A stretch of 64,000 nt of DNA from positions 1 to 64,000 of the forward strand of contig CAKTLG010000003.1 of the NCBI GenBank assembly GCA_934572465.1, in the 5' to 3' direction. The translations under genes were made by a program, and so were the position numbers. Positions 59,316-64,000 of this stretch are shown one piece after another; the first letter of the stretch is position 1; the number at the start of each line of letters is the position of its first letter. Source of the stretch: an uncultured Oscillospiraceae bacterium. Its GTDB lineage: Bacteria > Bacillota > Clostridia > Oscillospirales > Oscillospiraceae. The notes below the pieces were generated by a model. That model was not told the DNA's origin and made no database searches. It saw only the letters and a program-made list of their open reading frames with translations.

Positions 59316-60131
59316 TTACCGGCGCAGGCGGCGCTGGACGGTCGAAATGTCCTTGTCCTTCTTGAGCAGCACGCCGATGAACGGGATCTCACGCGCGATG
59401 CTGCCCGTGTCTACACCCGCAAGCTCCAGCGCGCGGATCCAGTCGACCAGCTCGGAGGTCGAGGGCTTTTTCTCGACCGCGTCGATCGAGCGGAGATAGT
59501 AGAACGCCTGCATCGCCTGAGAGAGCAGCGTCTCGTCGATCCGATCAAAGTGGACGCGGATGATCTTTTCCATCTGCTGCTGGTCGGGGAAAGCAATGTA
59601 GTGGAAGATGCAGCGGCGCAGGAAGGCGTCCGGCAGCTCCTTCTCGGCGTTTGAGGTGATGATGACGATGGGACGGTGCTTTGCCCTGACCGTCTCCTTC
59701 GTCTCGGGGATGTAGAACTCCATCTTGTCAAGCTCCCACAAAAGATCGTTCGGGAACTCAAGGTCAGCCTTGTCGACCTCGTCGATCAGCAGAACGACCT
59801 GCTCGTCGGCGGAGAATGCCTCGCCGAGCTTGCCGAGCTTGATGTATTTTGCGATATCGTCCACGCCCGACGCGCCGAACTGGCTGTCGTACAGGCGCTG
59901 CACCACATCGTAGACATACAGGCCGTCCTGCGCCTTGGTGGTAGACTTGACGCTCCAGATGATGAGCTTTTTCCCCATCGCCTCCGACACTGCCTGGGCG
60001 AGCATCGTTTTTCCCGTTCCCGGCTCGCCCTTAATGAGCAGGGGCTTTTGAAGCGCCACGGCAATATTCACCGCGTTCATCAGCTCGGGGCTTGCGACGT
60101 AGTTGCTGCTTCCGCTAAAGGTATTGTTCAT
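59316..60131 (-). CDS. MoxR-family AAA+ ATPase
   Basis: A 271-residue AAA+ ATPase. Walker A LIKGEPGTGKTMLAQAV, Walker B VVLLIDEVDKAD, sensor 1 IVIITSNAEKELPDAFLRRC are evident. It pairs with the VWA protein downstream as a two-component chaperone/maturation machine of the MoxR type. Start at 60131 follows CAAGGAGAAC. Confidence 0.93.
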   Translation of the reverse strand: MNNTFSGSSNYVASPELMNAVNIAVALQKPLLIKGEPGTGKTMLAQAVSEAMGKKLIIWSVKSTTKAQDGLYVYDVVQRLYDSQFGASGVDDIAKYIKLGKLGEAFSADEQVVLLIDEVDKADLEFPNDLLWELDKMEFYIPETKETVRAKHRPIVIITSNAEKELPDAFLRRCIFHYIAFPDQQQMEKIIRVHFDRIDETLLSQAMQAFYYLRSIDAVEKKPSTSELVDWIRALELAGVDTGSIAREIPFIGVLLKKDKDISTVQRRLRR

Positions 60132-60168
60132 GCTGGTTCTCCTTGTGTCGTAATGTTCGATCGATCCT

Positions 60169-60197
60169 ATTTTATCCAACGCACGCCGCACTGTCAA
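60169..60197 (-). promoter_or_regulatory. Promoter of the MoxR-VWA unit
   Basis: TTGACA (60192-60197), 17-bp spacer, TAAAAT (60169-60174) on the minus strand. Confidence 0.85.
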
Positions 60198-60247
60198 ACC
60201 CGTGTCTCCGCTTTTTCAGTTTTTTTCTAAAAATTTGAAATTCCCTC

Positions 60248-60276
60248 TTGCTTTTTTGAAAAGGCTGTGCTAATAT
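60248..60276 (+). promoter_or_regulatory. Promoter of tRNA-Arg
   Basis: TTGCTT (60248-60253), 17-bp spacer, TAATAT (60271-60276), 25 bp before the tRNA. Confidence 0.65.
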
Positions 60277-60301
60277 AACACCGTTGTCCGATATTGGACA
60301 T

Positions 60302-60378
60302 GCGCCGTTAGCTCAGCTGGATAGAGCGTCTGGCTACGGACCAGAAGGCCGGGGGTTCGAATCCCTCACGGCGTACCA
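60302..60378 (+). tRNA. tRNA-Arg (ACG)
   Basis: A 77-nt cloverleaf with D-arm GCTCAGCTGGATAGAGC, anticodon loop CTACGGA (anticodon ACG), T-arm GGGGGTTCGAATCCC and encoded CCA. The acceptor stem pairs with one G-U. The integrase gene lies directly downstream, making the 3' end of this tRNA the probable attachment site. Confidence 0.94.
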
Positions 60379-60424
60379 CCGCGAACCTATTGATTTCAAT
60401 GGGTTCGCGGTTTTTATTTTATTT
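60379..60424 (+). terminator. Terminator of tRNA-Arg
   Basis: CCGCGAACC and GGTTCGCGG form the stem, followed by TTTTTATTTTATTT. It begins at the tRNA end and overlaps the likely att region. Confidence 0.85.
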
Positions 60425-60461
60425 CAGGATAAGCTTCATACACCTTTTTTCTAACGTTTTT

Positions 60462-61613
60462 CTAACGTCTTTCATGCAGGCATTCTGTCAGCTTATCTGC
60501 AAGGCTTTGCTTTCTGGAAGTGTCTAAATGCCCATAGATATTGGCAGTCGTTTGAATGTCGCTGTGTCCCATCCATTCCTGCACATCTTTCAGGCCGCAG
60601 CCGTTGTTCAGCAGCAGACTGGCACAGCTATGACGAAGCTCATGGAAGCGAATGTGCGGCATTCCGTACCGTTCAAGCATTTTTGAAAAATGGTGCGTCA
60701 CATAATCCGGAGCAAACGTACGTCCATCGGGCCATTTGAAAACATAGTCATTCTTCTGGTATGCCTTGCCGAACAAGCGCTGGTTTTCTTCTTCCTCAGC
60801 CTTTGCTTGCAGGAAAATTTCACGCGCTTCTTCTGTCATGGGAAAGCTTCGGCGGCTGCTTTGGGTTTTCGTCTTATCCTTTTCCACAGTAACAATCATC
60901 TTGCAAACCGTGTGGCGAATCAATACCACACCATTGTCAAAATCAATACTGTCCCACTTCAAACCGAGAAGTTCGCTGCGCCGCAGTCCATAAAGCGCTG
61001 CGATTTTTACAAGCGGCTGTATCGGATCACCGTTCAGGGCTGTAATAAGCTGCTGCAGCTGCTCCGCACTATAGAAATGCGCTTCATGGCGTTCTCTGCG
61101 CGGCATTTCAACATATTGACAAGGGTTTGATGGAATCAGTCCATCTTTCACGCATTCCGCTAATGCCTGACCCAAAATGCCTTTATGGTGGCGCATGGTT
61201 TTAGAGGACAGTCCGCCCTTACCATCTTTACGGCCGTTCCGGTATTTCTCATCAAAATAAGTCTGAAGCACCTCTACCGTACAATCACACAGCTTTAGCC
61301 CGTTCTCGTCAAAGTATGGAAGGATATGCGTCTCAGCCGTATGCTGATAACTTCTGTATGTTACCTCATCTACTCGCCGCTTCATGCGTGTCAGCCATCG
61401 CCGAACACAATCCGCCACCGTCATATCTGAACACACTACCGGATTTCGCTTTTCTTCTTCCGTCAGCTTCTCCCGCAGCATCTGTTCAGCCTTGCGCTTA
61501 TTTCCCTTTTCAGTCAGGCCGGTAGATATCCATTTTTGTTTTCTCTTTCCGTTTTCGATACTGTTGAGCACCATATAGTATTTGCCATTTTTTACTTGCA
61601 GACTCCCTGTCAT
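60462..61613 (-). CDS. int: Tyrosine-type site-specific integrase
   Basis: A 383-residue recombinase of phage/ICE type. An N-terminal arm-binding and core-binding region (about 60-170) precedes the catalytic domain with the conserved Arg in LYGLRRSELLGLKW, HELRHSCASLL (H-x-x-R), GHSDIQTTANIYGH and the nucleophilic Tyr in that last motif. It sits 84 bp from the tRNA-Arg gene, reading towards it, as in elements integrated in tRNA genes. Base composition from here on is visibly lower in GC than in the preceding 60 kb. Confidence 0.95.
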   Translation of the reverse strand: MTGSLQVKNGKYYMVLNSIENGKRKQKWISTGLTEKGNKRKAEQMLREKLTEEEKRNPVVCSDMTVADCVRRWLTRMKRRVDEVTYRSYQHTAETHILPYFDENGLKLCDCTVEVLQTYFDEKYRNGRKDGKGGLSSKTMRHHKGILGQALAECVKDGLIPSNPCQYVEMPRRERHEAHFYSAEQLQQLITALNGDPIQPLVKIAALYGLRRSELLGLKWDSIDFDNGVVLIRHTVCKMIVTVEKDKTKTQSSRRSFPMTEEAREIFLQAKAEEEENQRLFGKAYQKNDYVFKWPDGRTFAPDYVTHHFSKMLERYGMPHIRFHELRHSCASLLLNNGCGLKDVQEWMGHSDIQTTANIYGHLDTSRKQSLADKLTECLHERR

Positions 61614-61647
61614 AATAACTCCTTTCGACAGCGAAGATTGTCTGCTA

Positions 61648-61842
61648 TTATGGATTGGCTACAGTATAGCGTGCTGACAGCACAAAGTCAATCAAGCACG
61701 CCTTTGGTATAATGATTTTTGTACCAATACGTTTATAGCCTATCTGCTGCGTGTGGACAAGTTGATACACGGTATTTCGTCCAAGCCCCAAAGCCTTTGC
61801 GGCCTGAGAAACCGTTAGGATATCGGAGTATTCTTTGAACAT
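61648..61842 (-). CDS. xis: Excisionase-like helix-turn-helix protein
   Basis: A 64-residue MerR/excisionase-type DNA-binding protein (ILTVSQAAKALGLGRNTVYQLVHTQQIGYKRIGTKIIIPK). Its place directly upstream of the integrase is the usual int-xis arrangement. The ATG at 61842 follows GAGGGGGAA; the TTG at 61857 is less likely. Confidence 0.85.
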   Translation of the reverse strand: MFKEYSDILTVSQAAKALGLGRNTVYQLVHTQQIGYKRIGTKIIIPKACLIDFVLSARYTVANP

Positions 61843-61900
61843 GTAATTCCCCCTCAAAACGGCGTACCCTTACTGGGCAATATTCTAATACGAGCATGGC

Positions 61901-61941
61901 AAAAGGAGATGCCCCCCGCGAATGGGGAGCATCTCCTTTTT
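61901..61941. terminator. Terminator ahead of xis-int
   Basis: AAAAGGAGATGC-(CCCC..GGGGA)-GCATCTCCTTTTT hairpin; bidirectional and positioned after the sigma-like gene. Confidence 0.8.
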
Positions 61942-62031
61942 GTCAGCCTAAGAATACCATAGAACTATAGGACAGCACAAGTACATCAGGTCAGACATTT
62001 TTCGGACATTTTGAAAGGGGGCGGGATATCA

Positions 62032-62520
62032 TCACCCGTTATGACGCTCCGAGTAGGTGTACATCTCCGCAAGGCTCTCAACCGCCTCCTTCTTGATGCG
62101 GTCAATGGTGCGGTAGGTCAGCCCGTACCGCTCCGCGACTTCCTTCGTAGACAGCTTCTCAATATAGATCAGCCGCACCACATCCGCCTGACGCTTTCCG
62201 AGAAGAGCGATATAGTACAGCAGCTTCTTCTGTCGCCGCTCCAGATCAAAGAGCTCTTCGGCGATCTCCTTAATTGCCGTGGTATTCAGGCGTTCGGCCT
62301 GCTCCTCATAATTGAGGGCAATGTAAAGCGTCTTATTGGAAATATGGCCTTTTGTGCCGCCAATGCCGTCTCCGTGTCCATAGTTCATCGCCTCGATCTG
62401 TTCAGCACCACCGATTTTGCCAGGATGCTCCAGTTCATAGCGCAGGACTGCGATCATGCGCTCGCGGTCATGGTAGGTTTCCAAAAGCTCCATTACATAC
62501 TTTTTCATTTCAGCACTCAT
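62032..62520 (-). CDS. Sigma-70-like phage/ICE regulator
   Basis: A 162-residue protein with a C-terminal sigma region 4-like helix-turn-helix (RQADVVRLIYIEKLSTKEVAERYGLTYRTIDRIKKEAVESL). The N-terminal part is helical and charged with no region 2 visible. Proteins like this (ArpU/late-gene type) act in prophages and conjugative elements. GAAAGGAAATTGC precedes the ATG. Target genes are outside what is visible. Confidence 0.75.
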   Translation of the reverse strand: MSAEMKKYVMELLETYHDRERMIAVLRYELEHPGKIGGAEQIEAMNYGHGDGIGGTKGHISNKTLYIALNYEEQAERLNTTAIKEIAEELFDLERRQKKLLYYIALLGKRQADVVRLIYIEKLSTKEVAERYGLTYRTIDRIKKEAVESLAEMYTYSERHNG

Positions 62521-62608
62521 AGCAATTTCCTTTCTTTTTTATAAAATTTGATTGAAGGATCGAGACTCTGAGTGCTGAAGGCGGTGAGCGGCAGCGGGGA
62601 AGCGAAAT

Positions 62609-62643
62609 AAAAACCTCCATGGGCGCAACCCATAGAGGTTTTC
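62609..62643. terminator. Hairpin terminator
   Basis: AAAACCTC-(CATGGG..CCCATA)-GAGGTTTT with flanking A and T runs, in the upstream region of the sigma-like gene. Confidence 0.7.
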
Positions 62644-62820
62644 TGGTAAAAATTGTATTGCGGCTCTGCGTTACATACCGGAAAGGCTTATAGGGGGAAA
62701 TGAGCGCATATATCCTCCTGCCGAGACGCATTACCAATAATTCCTGTTGGCAAAGTGGATTGAATGTCAAGAGGATGCCATCGCATACCCCGCCTTCTGT
62801 GGCTGATAAGGTGTGATAAT

Positions 62821-62940
62821 ATGATTAGCAAAACACAATCCAATGCGAAACAATTTTTCGGAATTATTCGCATCCAAAGAAGCATCTTAGACAGACGGCT
62901 GAAGGAAGATGCAACGCTTTTCTATATGCGTTTAGCGTGA
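62821..62940 (+). CDS. Possible 39-residue protein
   Basis: ATG behind AAGGTGTGATAAT; the product begins MISKTQSNAKQFFGIIRIQ and is basic with a helical look. It is the only plus-strand candidate in the 62644-62967 interval, which otherwise shows nothing. No homology recognised; could be chance. Confidence 0.3.
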   Translation: MISKTQSNAKQFFGIIRIQRSILDRRLKEDATLFYMRLA

Positions 62941-62967
62941 CAGCGTTTCAGAATATGCTCAAAGGAA

Positions 62968-62995
62968 AGAGGAGAGCGGCTACCCGCTCTCCTCT
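62968..62995. terminator. Hairpin after the SLH gene
   Basis: AGAGGAGAGCGG-CTAC-CCGCTCTCCTCT, perfect 12-bp stem, 9 nt beyond the stop codon of the minus-strand SLH gene; the following minus-strand bases TTCCTTT are moderately T-rich. Confidence 0.7.
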
Positions 62996-63003
62996 TATGC
63001 GTA

Positions 63004-64000
63004 TTACTTCATGCAGCGATAGATAAAGGTGACGATCTGAGCCCGGGTGCAATTTGCGCCGGGACTGAACGTTGTGGCGGAAGTGCCGCCGGTGATGCTC
63101 TTTTCAACAGCCCACAGCACTGCGCTGGTGTAATAGGCGTCAGCCACGACATCAGTAAAGGGATTCGCCGCGGCGGCATCCGGAGACATCTGAGAGCGCC
63201 ACAGGAACGTCACGATCTGCCCGCGGGAGCAATTTGCGTTCGGGCTGAATGTGGTATCGCTGGTACCCTTGGTAACGCCGTTCTCGATTGCCCACAGCAC
63301 CGCGTCGTAATAGTAGCTGCCCGCAGGAACGTCCGTAAAGGGCATCGCCGTGCTTTTGGGAGCGGGGCTGCCTGCGGCACGCCACAGGAATGTCACGGCC
63401 TGCGCTCTCGTGCAGAAGCCGTTGGGGTCAAACGTCGTGGCGGAGGTACCGCCGGTAATACCGTTCTTCACCGCCCATGCAACCGCATCCTCGTAGTAGG
63501 CGCCGGAAGGAACGTCGGTGAAGGGATTCTCACTCTTGGCGGGAGTGAAGCTGGCCTCTACCGTTGCTTTGCCGCTGGGCATCGTGAAAGTGTACTTACC
63601 GCCGCCCTTGCCTGTGAGCTTGATGTCATTGCCCTTGCTGTCGGTGACAGTCAGATCATCCAGAACATAGCCGCTGTCTGGCTTCACCGTGATGGTCACG
63701 GTCGTACCGGCAGATGCGCTCTTGCGATCTGTGGTCACATCACCGTTTTGGGCATCTTTAACAGTAATGGTATAGCTGCCGGAGTTGGAGCCAGAACCGC
63801 CACCGCTGCTGGACTTGTGATACAGCTCAATCTCGCCGGTCATGGTCGTGTAGTTGGTGTCAGTAGGCGTGAAGCGCCATTTGTAGGTCTTATTCGCTTC
63901 AACCCGGGTATCACCAGGCAGGACGTCGCCCTCGTCATCCACCCATTCCAGCTTGCCGTCCTTGGGATTCAGAGTGCTGCCCTCGGTGGTCAGCACCGCG
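63004..64000 (-). CDS. SLH-domain surface protein (C-terminal part, runs off the window)
   Basis: The last 332 or so residues of a surface protein; its start is beyond 64000. A Ser/Gly linker is followed by a bacterial surface-repeat unit (YTITVKDAQNGDV ... GGKYTFTMPSGKATVEASF) and three SLH domains beginning NPFTDVPSGAYYEDAV, MPFTDVPAGSYYYDAV and NPFTDVVADAYYTSAV, ending YRCMK. SLH domains bind pyruvylated cell-wall polysaccharide, which fits the CsaB domain at 48.9-50 kb. Whether it is cargo of the integrated element or resident chromosome cannot be decided here. Confidence 0.92.
   Translation of the reverse strand, partial: AVLTTEGSTLNPKDGKLEWVDDEGDVLPGDTRVEANKTYKWRFTPTDTNYTTMTGEIELYHKSSSGGGSGSNSGSYTITVKDAQNGDVTTDRKSASAGTTVTITVKPDSGYVLDDLTVTDSKGNDIKLTGKGGGKYTFTMPSGKATVEASFTPAKSENPFTDVPSGAYYEDAVAWAVKNGITGGTSATTFDPNGFCTRAQAVTFLWRAAGSPAPKSTAMPFTDVPAGSYYYDAVLWAIENGVTKGTSDTTFSPNANCSRGQIVTFLWRSQMSPDAAAANPFTDVVADAYYTSAVLWAVEKSITGGTSATTFSPGANCTRAQIVTFIYRCMK

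Noticed and set aside
62688..62885. 65-residue minus-strand frame in the integrated element
   Set aside because: No ribosome-binding site or recognisable pattern, and it overlaps the more plausible 39-residue plus-strand frame.
1..64000. CRISPR arrays, rRNA genes, insertion sequences with transposase, toxin-antitoxin or restriction systems
   Set aside because: None seen: no regularly spaced repeats, no rRNA-like segments, no transposase, and the only recombinase is the integrase at 60.5-61.6 kb.

Overview
The window looks like chromosomal DNA of a high-GC (about 60% by eye), spore-forming-lineage Firmicute of the Oscillospiraceae/Clostridia type. The grounds are spoVAD/spoVAE genes, strong AGGAGG ribosome-binding sites, TTGACA-17-TATAAT promoters, an rpmG-secE-nusG-rplKA-rplJL block, type II pantothenate kinase, asparagine synthetase A, S-layer-homology protein, CsaB, and oxygen-sensitive 2-hydroxyacyl-CoA dehydratases. 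This is inference from gene content; no 16S gene is present.

Layout. 0-0.36 kb: two tRNA-Leu genes. 0.46-9.03 kb: one tightly overlapping minus-strand operon for aromatic amino acids (aroF-tyrA-aroB-aroA-aroC-pheA-aroE/aroK fusion-sirtuin), driven by a consensus promoter and preceded by a Tyr/Phe-rich leader peptide and an attenuator. 9.1-15.5 kb: cation efflux protein, Cys-rich protein, RidA, spoVAD-spoVAE, and a copper ATPase with a CopZ-like tail that has its own ribosome-binding site. 15.6-28 kb: tRNA-Gln, cardiolipin synthase, pncB, pantothenate kinase, dinB, an FtsW/RodA protein, tsaE-tsaB, upp, a PpiC-type foldase, tcdA and a DUF554 protein.

28.1-42.3 kb is the most distinctive part. 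It holds two paralogous 2-hydroxyacyl-CoA dehydratase subunit pairs in convergent orientation, each followed by a small one-helix membrane protein. A single activase, a CooC-like ATPase with the metal-binding CXC motif, an uncharacterised Cys-tailed protein and a divergent enoate reductase-like flavoprotein accompany them. A broken PAP2 gene, an alkyltransferase, an XRE regulator and a DMT transporter lie between the two sets. A plausible role is reductive fermentation of 2-hydroxy acids derived from amino acids; the substrate cannot be read from sequence.

42.4-46 kb: ribosomal/transcription block with an L10-type leader. 46.2-55.2 kb: ruvX, a 574-bp non-coding inverted-repeat element, a CsaB-MurJ fusion, a DUF5693 membrane protein, and an aldolase-mtnA-mtaD operon for 5'-deoxynucleoside/methylthioadenosine salvage. 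55.3-60.2 kb: asnA, a GNAT protein, serine acetyltransferase and a MoxR/VWA pair. From 60.3 kb a tRNA-Arg gene is followed by an integrase, an excisionase-like protein and a sigma-like regulator, the likely edge of an integrated element. The window ends inside an SLH-domain surface protein.

Recurring theme: three fused proteins (AroE-AroK, CopA-CopZ, CsaB-MurJ) have a Shine-Dalgarno-like sequence and ATG exactly at the internal domain junction.
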